This document shows positions 35,263 through 44,253 of a stretch of 64,000 bases of DNA, in pieces (within the stretch, counting starts at the first letter, position 1; every line of letters begins with the position of its first letter). This stretch comes from Thermoproteota archaeon (GTDB taxonomy: Archaea; Korarchaeota; JAOZGF01; JAOZFZ01): assembly GCA_027492035.1 (NCBI GenBank), contig JAOZFT010000007.1, positions 39,042 to 103,041 on the forward strand. Reading direction: 5' to 3'. Below the pieces are notes generated by a model. It saw only the letters and a list, made by a program, of their open reading frames with translations, was not told the origin of the DNA and searched no databases. The position numbers were made by a program, and so were the translations under genes.

Positions 35263-36192
35263 TCATTTCTTGAAGAAGGCAAAAGTTAATTTTCCTTTCT
35301 TATACAACTCTACGTAGCCCTTCAACAGTTCCTCTTCTGAAACTTTGTTTTTAAAGTATCCACTTGTGGCTTCATAAATTTCTTTTAAATTTCTTTCGCC
35401 TGTAACTAACGCTAAGGTACCGTAAATCAAGGTTTCTTTATTGTTTAGGCTGTAGCTTTCCCTTTTTTCAAAAACAAAATTGGGAAGCAATTTAGGCACA
35501 ACATCTTCTAACTTAAAAATACGCGGTATAAATGACGAAAGTGCAATGAATTTTATATTTTCTATTATATTAATAACTAAAGGGAGATATTCAGGCTTCA
35601 ATGAGGCTTTCTTTAAACTTTCACTTGCTGATAGACTCGCAATCATAGCTGAACCATAAAAAATGTTTATCTTTACAAGAAGTTCCTTAACTTTATTCTT
35701 GATTATTACTGAAGTAAGTTCAGGTGGTTCATCCCATATTTCGTCAAGGAACTCCTTCTCAAAAAGTGAACTTACAGGTTCAGAATTCACCCATTTTTTC
35801 TCATCCAGCAAAAAAACACAAGTTTCCTTATTTAATTTATCCTTGACCATAGAAAATACTTCAGGGCTAAGTATAAGTACCCATCCTCTTTCAACAGGCA
35901 ATATTTCCATTATATCTTGTTGATCCAAATCAGTTCCCAAATAAAGGTTTAAATTGGCGTTTTCACTCCTTTCTTCATTCTCAATGTTTTCTTTAAAATA
36001 CTTCATCACCGGGCCTGAGAAATATTGAATATTTTCTACAAACGAGAACTCAGAAAGGGACTGAAGAATTTCTTTAGGTGCCTCAAATAAACCAACTATT
36101 ATTAAGGGTTTCCTGGTTAATATACAATTAATAAATTTTTCAAGGTTCCCTCTTCCAAAAACCTTTTTTAATTCAGCAAAACCCAAAAGCAT
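35263..36192 (-). CDS. Unknown protein with C-terminal KEIY module
   Basis: 309 residues, no recognised enzyme motif. The N-terminal third has alternating strands and helices (KPLIIVGLFEAPKEIL, GWVLILSPEV) like an alpha/beta sensor domain. The middle is helical. The last 50 residues (LALVTGERNLKEIY, then VSEEELLKGYVELYKKGKLTF) repeat the module found at the ends of the 33529-33816 and 36228-36686 products. It lies 35 bases downstream of the 152-residue gene. The function is unknown; a scaffold or sensor built on that shared module would fit. Confidence 0.5.
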   Translation of the reverse strand: MLLGFAELKKVFGRGNLEKFINCILTRKPLIIVGLFEAPKEILQSLSEFSFVENIQYFSGPVMKYFKENIENEERSENANLNLYLGTDLDQQDIMEILPVERGWVLILSPEVFSMVKDKLNKETCVFLLDEKKWVNSEPVSSLFEKEFLDEIWDEPPELTSVIIKNKVKELLVKINIFYGSAMIASLSASESLKKASLKPEYLPLVINIIENIKFIALSSFIPRIFKLEDVVPKLLPNFVFEKRESYSLNNKETLIYGTLALVTGERNLKEIYEATSGYFKNKVSEEELLKGYVELYKKGKLTFAFFKK

Positions 36193-36227
36193 CCCCTCAA
36201 TAATCCCCCTAACTTTTCTAAACCTCT

Positions 36228-36686
36228 TTAAATTCTTGGTTTCAAAATTTTATTTTTGAAACAGTAGGCTACTATTTTTGAGGCAGCGTCTTTACTTAAA
36301 AGATTCTCTTCCGCTATTTCTTTCAAAGTTTTTGAATTATCTACACTCGAAAGAAAGTCTATAGCTTCTACACCAAACGATTTAACTAATTCATCCTTAA
36401 ATCCACCAAAAAATGATTTTTCAAAATTTTCTGCCTTCTCAAGCACTACAGATTCACCTATTAAGAAAAGAACCCCTTTCTCCATTAATTTCTTAACAGC
36501 CTTCATGAATGCTTCAAAAGGAAAAGCATGTTTAAAAACGGGAGACAAGTTTTCATATAAAGCTGAAACGGTATTTAACCCATTAGAAGTCACTACTAAA
36601 ACAAGTTCTTCTAAAGAAGAAACCTTCAAGGAAGCTAATAAATCAAAGTTTCCAATGACGACAGGTGCAGCCTCTTCTAAACTCAC
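36228..36686 (-). CDS. Unknown protein with C-terminal KTLKEIA module
   Basis: 152 residues, probably two related small helical domains. The second (AIDFLSSVDNSKTLKEIAEENLLSKDAASKIVAYCFKNKILKPR) matches the KEIY/KEIA module of two cluster neighbours and resembles a winged helix. It is the first gene of the minus-strand cluster and is transcribed divergently from the pseudo-histidine-kinase gene, with 213 bases between. Likely a regulatory or adaptor protein; no ligand or catalytic residues are visible. Confidence 0.5.
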   Translation of the reverse strand: MSLEEAAPVVIGNFDLLASLKVSSLEELVLVVTSNGLNTVSALYENLSPVFKHAFPFEAFMKAVKKLMEKGVLFLIGESVVLEKAENFEKSFFGGFKDELVKSFGVEAIDFLSSVDNSKTLKEIAEENLLSKDAASKIVAYCFKNKILKPRI

Positions 36687-36899
36687 CCTTAAATCACCCT
36701 TTTTCCACTTTCTCTACTTGAAACCCTTTATAATGAATTTAAATGAAATGTTAGAAATAAAAATTTTTTAACTTTAAATTCCAAAACTGTTTTCAGTATT
36801 TTCTTACCTGAAAGAAAATTATTTAAATATAATTCCTTGTGAAAGTAATTTTTTGAAAAAGTTTTTCACGTTATAAGTTTAGGAAAAGGAGTTCTTACC

Positions 36900-38675
36900 A
36901 TGAACTCTGTAACAGGTTCAACAAAAATTTTTTCTGAATTAAGAAGTATATTTGAAAATTTTCCGCAACCAGTCTTGGCTTTAAATGATAAATTTGAACT
37001 AACTTATTTCAATGAAGCTTTTGAAAAGTTAACAGGGTACATTAAGTCTGAACTGTTAAGTAAAAAAATTTTCAGTCTTTTCCCAGAGTCTTATATTTCA
37101 GAAAAGAACCATTCATACTTTGCGTTGAAAAATGAAGAAAAAATACTCACGTTAAAGAAACAGGATGGAAATCTCATAACCGTAAAGACGCAAATGTTTA
37201 ATTTAAACGCTTTTCCAAGTCTTAAGTTCATTATTTTGAAAGAAACCAACACTTCAGAGTTTACATATAAAGAATTGCTTGAAAATTCGTTAGTTGGGAT
37301 ATATTTGGTTCAGGACGGGGTTTTCAAGCTTGTAAACAAGAAATTTTTAGAGATAGGGGGATATAGGGAAGAGGAAGTTATAAATAAGCCCTTTTGGTTG
37401 TTTATTCATCCACAGGACAGGGAAATCGTTAAAAAGAGGGGATTACAAAGGGAGAAAGGAGATAATGTGCCTTCCCAGTATCAGTTTAAGGCTTTAAGAA
37501 AAAACGGCGAATCAATAGACGTGGAAATAAGGGCCGTTAGAGTAAAATATAACGGAAAACCAGCCATACTTGGAAATGTACGAGACATAACTAACCTTAA
37601 AAGAAAGGAGGAGGAGTTAAGGAAACTAAAGGAATTTAATGAAATGATTATCAGAAATATGCAGGAAGGAGTAATTCTTCGAGACCTACATGACAAAATT
37701 GTTTTCGTAAACCCAAAAATAGCCGAAATAACCGGTTTTAAAGAAGAAGAACTTGTAGGTTCTGAATGGAATAAATTGTTTACATTCAGTGAATATGAAG
37801 AAGAGGGAAGCAGAAGAGACAAGGAAAGAACAAGCCGGCGTTACGAAGCGTATTTAAAAACAAAAAAGGGGGAAATGATTCCAGTGATGATTAACTCAAA
37901 CTCTCTTACAAAAGAGGGTGGGTTTCAAGGCTTCCTTTCAGTAATTGTTGATACAAGAGAAATTAAGGAAATGGAGAAGGAACTGAAAGAAGTAATTAGA
38001 GACCTGAAAAATTTCGACTTTATAATTTCCCAAGACCTAAAAGGCCCTATAAGGGCAATCAGGAACTATGCCCTTTTCTTGAAAAAGGAAATAAAGAAAC
38101 TGAAAGAAATTCCACCGGAAGTTTCATTATATACTGAAAGAATAATTAAAAACACCAAAATCCTTAATAAAATGATTGAAGACTTGCTTTACTACTCTAT
38201 TTTAAGTAAGTCACAAATGAGATTTAAGGAAGTGAATCTGGATCAAGTAATTAAGGATATACTTTTTAACCTGAAAGAAACAATAAGGGAAAATAATGCT
38301 CAAGTGATTATTAATAATCCACTGCCTAAGGTTAAGGGAGCTAAATCACAACTTTATAAGCTTTTTGAAATATTAATTTTGGATGGTATAACCTTTAATT
38401 ACAGCTCAAACCCCCTTGTTAAAATAAGTTATGTAAGAGACAATGAAGGGTTTATCTTCAAAATTGAAGACAACGGAACATTTTTAACGGAGTACCAATT
38501 AAGAAACCTTTTTAAGTCAGCAAGAGGGCTTCGTTTAGCTAAGGAGGAACACTTAAGTTTAAGCACTAATTTAGCAATTTGTAAGAGAATAGTTGAGAGA
38601 CACGAGGGGAAATTATGGGTTGAAACGAGGAGAAACAAAGGGACAACTGTTTATTTAACCTTCCCTCACCCTTAA
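36900..38675 (+). CDS. PAS-domain sensor with degenerate histidine-kinase module (pseudokinase)
   Basis: 591 residues, no membrane helix, so cytosolic. Three PAS domains (about 13-115, 118-230, 238-358; FNEAFEKLTGY, VNKKFLEIGGYREEEV, VNPKIAEITGFKEEELVGSEW) precede a HisKA-HATPase region. The H-box reads SQDLKGP where kinases have SHDLKxP, so the phospho-acceptor His is Gln (about 378). The N-box asparagine position reads LDGITF (Asp about 495). The G1 box is DNGTFL, not DNGIGI. The G2 GxGLGL motif is replaced by LSLSTNLA. The frame is intact and C-terminal family residues such as KRIVERHEGKLWVE are kept. So this is probably a signalling scaffold, not a kinase. Confidence 0.85.
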   Translation: MNSVTGSTKIFSELRSIFENFPQPVLALNDKFELTYFNEAFEKLTGYIKSELLSKKIFSLFPESYISEKNHSYFALKNEEKILTLKKQDGNLITVKTQMFNLNAFPSLKFIILKETNTSEFTYKELLENSLVGIYLVQDGVFKLVNKKFLEIGGYREEEVINKPFWLFIHPQDREIVKKRGLQREKGDNVPSQYQFKALRKNGESIDVEIRAVRVKYNGKPAILGNVRDITNLKRKEEELRKLKEFNEMIIRNMQEGVILRDLHDKIVFVNPKIAEITGFKEEELVGSEWNKLFTFSEYEEEGSRRDKERTSRRYEAYLKTKKGEMIPVMINSNSLTKEGGFQGFLSVIVDTREIKEMEKELKEVIRDLKNFDFIISQDLKGPIRAIRNYALFLKKEIKKLKEIPPEVSLYTERIIKNTKILNKMIEDLLYYSILSKSQMRFKEVNLDQVIKDILFNLKETIRENNAQVIINNPLPKVKGAKSQLYKLFEILILDGITFNYSSNPLVKISYVRDNEGFIFKIEDNGTFLTEYQLRNLFKSARGLRLAKEEHLSLSTNLAICKRIVERHEGKLWVETRRNKGTTVYLTFPHP

Positions 38676-38684
38676 ATGGAAAAT

Positions 38685-39272
38685 TTAAAGAAGGAAAACC
38701 AAAGCAACTAAAGGCAAAGTTACAACAGCCCAGAAGAGCTTATTCCAAGCAAAAACTTTGCTTCCATCGAGAGGGGGGATAGGGATTAAGTTGAAAAGAG
38801 CCAGCCACAGATTCACTTGGTAACCTAAGTTCCAGACAGTGTGAAAGAGAGGGATGAAAAGTTTGAAAATAAAGAAGGTTAAAGCCAACACAACATTGCT
38901 TAACGGCCCTGCTACACTTATTAATCCGTTATCCCTCCTTGAATCATAGTAAGATTCAAAGTAAACAAGGGGAGTGATGTAGACTGCTCCAGGTGCTGCA
39001 AAAACAAATATTCCCCGTGTAAGAAGGGAGAAAATCAAAGCTAAAAGCAAACCCTCAATCCAAAGTCTATATTCAGCCCAGTAACCAAGTTTTTGGGCTA
39101 TAAATTTATGGGACATTTCATGAACAACAAAACCCAGTCCTAAAGTTAACATTGCAATAAAAAAAGTTACAGCAAGCAGTTTTGGATGCATTATTGCACC
39201 TGTTGAAAAACAAAAACTTAAAACAAGCCAAGAAATAAGAATCTGCATTAATTCATTCTTGCCAAACTTCAC
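38685..39272 (-). CDS. Site-2-protease-like (M50) intramembrane metalloprotease
   Basis: 195 residues with five or six hydrophobic helices. It has the zinc motif in VVHEMSHKF (HExxH) and the second motif FNLIPIPPLDGSKV (NxxPxPxLDG) with its zinc-binding aspartate, spaced as in minimal archaeal site-2 proteases. It cleaves membrane-embedded substrates such as anchored regulators. The start lies 17 bases downstream of the pol IV stop on the same strand, so the two may share a transcript. Its stop converges with the PAS-sensor gene (9-base gap). Confidence 0.85.
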   Translation of the reverse strand: MKFGKNELMQILISWLVLSFCFSTGAIMHPKLLAVTFFIAMLTLGLGFVVHEMSHKFIAQKLGYWAEYRLWIEGLLLALIFSLLTRGIFVFAAPGAVYITPLVYFESYYDSRRDNGLISVAGPLSNVVLALTFFIFKLFIPLFHTVWNLGYQVNLWLALFNLIPIPPLDGSKVFAWNKLFWAVVTLPLVALVFLL

Positions 39273-39289
39273 CCTTCACAACCTCCTCT

Positions 39290-40364
39290 TCATACATACT
39301 CAAGTATTGTCTTGTATTTTTCTTCTAACAGGTTTGAAACCTTAACTCCCACCAATCTTACCTTTCTCTTGTCAGTAGAAAAGTTCCTAAATAACTCATT
39401 CGCTGTGCTTTTTAAAATGTTTAACTCTTGAACATAACTTTTCAAAGTTTTGCTTTTTGAATGGGTCTCAAAATCCTCAAACCTCACTTTTACAGTTACT
39501 GTTCTGAAAAGAAGTTTTTTCTTCTTAACTTTCTTCAAAACTTCAGAGCAAAGTTTCATTAGAGTTGATAAAATCTCAAATTTATTTTTCGTATCCCTTT
39601 CAAAAGTTTTTTCTTTACTGACAGATTTGGTGATTCCCCTTTCCTCAACTTCACTTTCATCTAACCCCCTGGCTAACTTCTGAAGTTCGCCTCCGTAATT
39701 TCCTAGTTTCTCAATTAAAAGCCGAGTTTCAGCCTGAGCTAAATCACCTATTGTCTCTATTCCTAATTTTTTAAGTTTTTCAGCTGTTTTTTCTCCTATT
39801 CCCCACAAAAGTTCAACCTTTAAAGGGGATAAGAAATCTTTTACTTTTCCAGGTTTAATCACCAATAAACCATCAGGTTTACTGAAGTTTGAAGCAATTT
39901 TAGCCACTAGTTTATTGGGTGCAACCCCTATTGAGCAAGTGAGGCCCTCTTTCTCCAAAATTTCCTTTTTAATTTCCAAGGCTAACTTTTCTGCTTCATC
40001 AAAGCTCTTCACTTTTCTGGTTACATCCAGAAATGCTTCGTCAATACTTACTTGTTGAAACTTGACAGCGTACCTCCTTAAAATAGACATTATTCTCTCA
40101 GAAACTTTTCTATAAAGTTGTATGTTCACAGGCAAGTAAATTCCTTCTGGACATAACTTGTAAGCTTTAGAAATAGGCATACCCGACTTTAAACCATATT
40201 TTCGGGCTAAGTAGTTACAGGTGCTGACTACCCCTCTTCCACGTCCCTGCTTAGGGTCTGCACCAACGATAACAGGTTTATTTTTTATTGAAGGATTAAG
40301 TTTCTCCTCTACGGCAGCGAAAAAAATAATCCATGTCAACATGGAAAACAATCCTTTTCTTCAC
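39290..40364 (-). CDS. DNA polymerase IV (Y family), interrupted by a frameshift near its N terminus
   Basis: From about 40318 down to 39290 the frame reads as a full Y-family polymerase: AAVEEKLNPSIKNKPVIV, STCNYLARKYGLKSGMP, SIDEAFLDVT with the catalytic acidic pair, SIGVAPNKLVAKIAS, WGIGEKTAEKLKKLGI, and the little-finger domain. The first palm motif lies in another frame: VKKRIVFHVDMDYFF from a GTG at 40364, after which that frame runs into a stop. The break falls in a run of seven A on the plus strand (40320-40326) where six would restore one frame. It may be a real inactivating or slippery mutation, or a sequencing error. It performs translesion synthesis if intact. Confidence 0.85.
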
Positions 40365-40508
40365 TGTAACCCCCTTAATTTTTCCCTTTTCAAGAAAAAT
40401 TCTTTTTAATAGTGAGGGTTTAAAATTATAAATGTTTTCCTGAGTACTTACTAAGTCCCTGTTCCATCTTTTCAAAAAATAAGGTATAGAAAAACATGAG
40501 GAGTTTTT

Positions 40509-41855
40509 ATGAGTGAGAAATATATTGTTGTAGGTGGAGGAGCTGCGGGAATGAGTGCAGCCTCCAGAATCAGGAGAATAAAGAAAGAAGCAGAAATTAC
40601 TGTTTTTGAAAAAGGGGGTTACGTTAGCCATGCACCTTGTGGAATACCATACTATATTGAAGACTTAATTCCTAAATCTGAAGACCTAGTTTTTTACACG
40701 CCAGAATTCTTCAGGAAGAAGAGGAGAATAAGTGTTCTCCTTTACACAGAAGTGAAAAGAGTAGATGTTGAAGAAAAAGAGGTTCAAGTTTCAAACGGCA
40801 AATCTACAAAGAAGTATAGCTGGGATAAGTTAATACTTGCTACAGGAGCTTCACCCTTTATTCCACCAATTAAAGGAACAGACCTTAAGGGGATTTACAC
40901 TTTACATTTAATAGAGGATGGGGTGAGGTTTAAAAAAGTTTTGAAGAAAAGTAAAACAGTGGCAGTGGTTGGTGGAGGTTACATAGGACTTGAAGTAACA
41001 GAAGCCATATGTAGGAAAGAAAAAAGGGTTATTCTTTTCGAGATGATGCCGCACGTTTTACCTGCAACCTTCGACGATGACACGGCGAAAATTATCCAAG
41101 AAGAAGTAAGGAAGAATAAAGTAGAGTTACATTTAAATGAGAAAGTAACTGAATTTCAAGGAAAAGAATCCGTTGAGAAAGTATTAACTGAGAAAGGGGA
41201 GTATCCTGTAGACGTTGTTCTTTTATCTGCGGGAGTTAAACCTAACATAAAATTAGCTAAAGAAGCAGGTTTAGAAATCGGATCAACAGGAGCTGTGAAA
41301 GTGAATAAAAAGATGGAAACAAACGTAGCAGGGGTTTATGCAGCTGGAGACATTGCTGAAACCACAAATTTAGTTACTGGAAAAAAGACCTGGGTTCCAT
41401 TAGCTCCTACAGCGAACAAAATGGGGTTTGTAGCTGCTACAAATGCTGCAGGTGGTTACTTAGAATTTCCGGGTGTAACAGGTACCGCAATAACTAAAGT
41501 TTTCAACTTGTTCGCGGGTAGGACAGGATTAACTGAAAAAGAAGCTAAGAAAGAAGGGTTTAATGTAGCTTCAGTAATGATTGAAGCAAAAACAAAGGCT
41601 CATTATTACCCCAACCGGAAACCTATTTATGTTAAACTTGTTGGTGACATGGATTCAAAAAGGGTGTTAGGTGCCCAAGTAATTGGTTCAGAAGAAGTGC
41701 TTGGAAGAATAAACGTCGTTTCCTTACTTATATCCAATGGAGGAACAGTTAAAGACTTAATTTTTACTGACCTTGGATACGCACCCCCTACATCTCCTGT
41801 ATGGGACCCCTTAATTATTGCAGCAAGGGTTCTTAGTAGGAAAATCAGTCTATAA
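40509..41855 (+). CDS. CoA-disulfide reductase/NADH oxidase-like flavoprotein
   Basis: 448 residues of the pyridine-nucleotide disulfide oxidoreductase family. FAD motif VVGGGAAGMSAASR at residues 7-20, active-site cysteine in SHAPCGIPYY (about 43), NAD(P)-binding VAVVGGGYIGLE near 155-166, and the second FAD motif GVYAAGDIAET near 279. The single redox cysteine, not a CxxxxC pair, is the pattern of CoA-disulfide reductases and water-forming NADH oxidases. It would reduce CoA-S-S-CoA or polysulfide, or detoxify oxygen. ATG with GAGGAG upstream. It is divergent from the pol IV gene and has no obvious operon partner. Confidence 0.87.
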   Translation: MSEKYIVVGGGAAGMSAASRIRRIKKEAEITVFEKGGYVSHAPCGIPYYIEDLIPKSEDLVFYTPEFFRKKRRISVLLYTEVKRVDVEEKEVQVSNGKSTKKYSWDKLILATGASPFIPPIKGTDLKGIYTLHLIEDGVRFKKVLKKSKTVAVVGGGYIGLEVTEAICRKEKRVILFEMMPHVLPATFDDDTAKIIQEEVRKNKVELHLNEKVTEFQGKESVEKVLTEKGEYPVDVVLLSAGVKPNIKLAKEAGLEIGSTGAVKVNKKMETNVAGVYAAGDIAETTNLVTGKKTWVPLAPTANKMGFVAATNAAGGYLEFPGVTGTAITKVFNLFAGRTGLTEKEAKKEGFNVASVMIEAKTKAHYYPNRKPIYVKLVGDMDSKRVLGAQVIGSEEVLGRINVVSLLISNGGTVKDLIFTDLGYAPPTSPVWDPLIIAARVLSRKISL

Positions 41856-41978
41856 GAATATTTTTCCAAATTTCGGCTTTAGTTAAATTTTTTGACTGTG
41901 CCGCTGCCATTTAAACCTTTATATGACATTATTTTGAGCCAAAATTGATACTTAACCCAGGTGACATATTTTTTAAAT

Positions 41979-43913
41979 TTACATTTTCAATTTTTCCAGT
42001 AATTTTATTGTTTCAGGGAATCTTTTTTCTTCTTTATGGGGAATATACAGTGCTTTTAAGTATTCATTGTTGAAATTTTTATGGGCTCCAAGTTCTAAAT
42101 ACTTCACTTTCTTACTTGCTTCCTCTGCTTTATTTCTCATTTCTTTTGAAATCAAAGCTAATCTTGCACCTGTTCCAGCAGCGTTACCGATTACTTCGAT
42201 TTTTTTAAGAGGGAATTCAGGGTACATGCCAATTAGCCTTGCATTTTCTGGGTCTATGTAATTCCCAAATGCACCTGCAATTAAGACTTTATTTATTTCT
42301 TTTTCTTTTATCCCTGTTTCCTGCATTAGAAGATAGGACCCTGTATATATTGCTGCTTTAGCTTTCTGGATTTCTCTCACATCTTTTTGAGTAAAAACTA
42401 TATCTTCATTCATGCCTGTGTCCTTTTTCCAAGCAATTACGAATTCATACCCTTCAGAAGCTTTTCTTAACCTTTCTGTTTCCTTCATCATTTCCTTGTT
42501 GAATGTCCCTTTATTATTTATTAAACCTGTTTTGTAAAGATTTGCCACTATGTCCACCATGGCGGAGCCACATAAACCTATTGGTTCTGTTTCTCCTATT
42601 GTTACGTAGTCTACAATGTCTACGTTAAAAGGGTTAATATTTACTCTTTCAATCGCTCCTTCAGCTGCTTTCATTCCGTGTTTTATGTGCATACCTTCAA
42701 AGGCGGGGCCTGAGGCACAAGAGGCTGCCATCACTTGTTCTTTGTTACCTAAATCTATTTCTGTGTTTGTGCCGATATCTATAGCCATGATTTTCTTTTC
42801 AGATTCCAGAATATCAGTGGCAATTATTACTGCGACATTGTCAGCTCCCACAAACCCTCCAATAACCGGTAGAAAGTAAGTTTTTGACCGGGGATGACCT
42901 ATAATTCCTAGTTTTTCTGATTCCACCGAGATTCCACGTCTAATGACAGGAGTGTAAGGTGAAAAAGCTAAATATTGAGGCCATATGCCTAAGAAAAGAA
43001 GCTGCATACATGTATTTCCTACTAGCACGTGTTCATATATCTCTTCTTCTTTAACCCTTGCTTTTCCGCAACAATCAAGAATTAATTTATTTATTCCCTT
43101 TACTATTTCTTTTTGAAGCTCTTCCAAGCCCTTTTCACCGTTTTCGATAACGTATGAAATTCTTGAAATAACATCTTCCCCGTAAACTATTTGAGGGTTC
43201 ATTGTAGCTGAAGAAACTAATGTTTCACCTGTTTTCAGGTTCACTAGGAAACCAGCTACTTTAGTAGTTCCTACATCAACTGCGAAACCATAAATTTCGT
43301 TGGTTGTGTCGCCTTTCTCCACCGAAATTATTTCATTTCCCCGTAAAGTGACAGTCACTTCCCATTTTCCATCCCTTAAAATTTTAGGTAGGTCTCTTAA
43401 TAGAGGGAATGAAAAACGAATTCTTTCACGTGCAACTCCTTCTTTGTCAATTAAAGCGTTAATTATTCTGTCTTCATCTGAGTAAGGGCTGTTTAGAGTT
43501 GGTTTAGGCAGTTGAAGAAAATATTTTTTAACTAAGGGGTTTATTTCTACCTTTTTCTCTACTCCTTTAACTTGGAGAACCTGTTTCCTCAGTAAACTTG
43601 TTTGAGGCACTTCAACTTCAACCACTCCTTCTAAACTCTCTAATACTGCCCTACAACTCAGTCTGTACCCTTCATTTATTTCTTTGGGAGATAATTGTTT
43701 ATGTTCAAGTGGAGTCACCTTGTTTAAGTATTCTTTGCCTGAATTAACCTTTATTTTACATTTGCCGCAAACCCCCTTTCCTCCACAGATGGATGTTAAA
43801 TTAACCCCCATATCAAGTAAAACATTTAATAAAGAAACTTTCTTGGTTACTTCTTTCTCTACAGGTGGAAAAGTTGAGTAGCCACTACTGAATTTAACCC
43901 TTAAATTTACCAT
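41979..43913 (-). CDS. RACo-like ATP-dependent reductive activator of corrinoid proteins
   Basis: 644 residues. The N-terminal plant-type [2Fe-2S] domain has CGGKGVCGKC (Cys43, 49, 52) and LSCRAV (Cys87). A linker follows, then a DUF4445/ASKHA ATPase core with phosphate motifs GFAVDVGTTKVAGF (about 214) and AIDIGTNTEID (about 375), and AGAFGNYIDPENARLIGM near the end. RACo uses ATP to push an electron from its [2Fe-2S] cluster to inactive Co(II) corrinoid proteins of methyltransferase systems. No corrinoid protein or methyltransferase is encoded in this window. With Fae and H4MPT synthesis it points to methyl-transfer metabolism elsewhere in the genome. Confidence 0.9.
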   Translation of the reverse strand: MVNLRVKFSSGYSTFPPVEKEVTKKVSLLNVLLDMGVNLTSICGGKGVCGKCKIKVNSGKEYLNKVTPLEHKQLSPKEINEGYRLSCRAVLESLEGVVEVEVPQTSLLRKQVLQVKGVEKKVEINPLVKKYFLQLPKPTLNSPYSDEDRIINALIDKEGVARERIRFSFPLLRDLPKILRDGKWEVTVTLRGNEIISVEKGDTTNEIYGFAVDVGTTKVAGFLVNLKTGETLVSSATMNPQIVYGEDVISRISYVIENGEKGLEELQKEIVKGINKLILDCCGKARVKEEEIYEHVLVGNTCMQLLFLGIWPQYLAFSPYTPVIRRGISVESEKLGIIGHPRSKTYFLPVIGGFVGADNVAVIIATDILESEKKIMAIDIGTNTEIDLGNKEQVMAASCASGPAFEGMHIKHGMKAAEGAIERVNINPFNVDIVDYVTIGETEPIGLCGSAMVDIVANLYKTGLINNKGTFNKEMMKETERLRKASEGYEFVIAWKKDTGMNEDIVFTQKDVREIQKAKAAIYTGSYLLMQETGIKEKEINKVLIAGAFGNYIDPENARLIGMYPEFPLKKIEVIGNAAGTGARLALISKEMRNKAEEASKKVKYLELGAHKNFNNEYLKALYIPHKEEKRFPETIKLLEKLKM

Positions 43914-44253
43914 TTTCTAAAACACCCCTTTAGATAGAAAAGGTTAATATTTATGAACTCGAATCTTTTGTTTACTTTTAAAACCCGAAAAACGGAAGTA
44001 CAAAAAGGGTAAATTTTGATTTTAAATCTTGTGGAAACATAAAAACGGAGAGACAGTCACGAATTTTCTTTTTTTTAAGGGGATTACAAATCAGTTCGGA
44101 AAAGAACTCAGAAATTAGTCACCGAATTGTTTTCTAAGGTTAATTTTCATGTTTTTCTCTAGTTTAAACAAAGCCTACTTTTTTAAGAAAAATTTATAAA
44201 GAACAGATTTTTTAAAGGAAAAAAATTAAAGAAAAATGAAGAGGTTTTAGACA
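43914..44253. other. Divergent intergenic region
   Basis: No gene on either strand. It carries the promoters of the leftward RACo-like gene and the rightward aminotransferase gene. A T8-tract near 44069 follows a short AT dyad, and the TATA box noted at 44193-44200 belongs to the aminotransferase. Nothing resembles a tRNA or riboswitch. Confidence 0.5.
44193..44200 (+). promoter_or_regulatory. TATA box for the class III aminotransferase gene
   Basis: TTTATAAA after GAAAAA, 53-60 bases before the ATG at 44254. The predicted start point about 25 bases downstream leaves a leader containing the GAAGAGG ribosome site. Confidence 0.5.
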
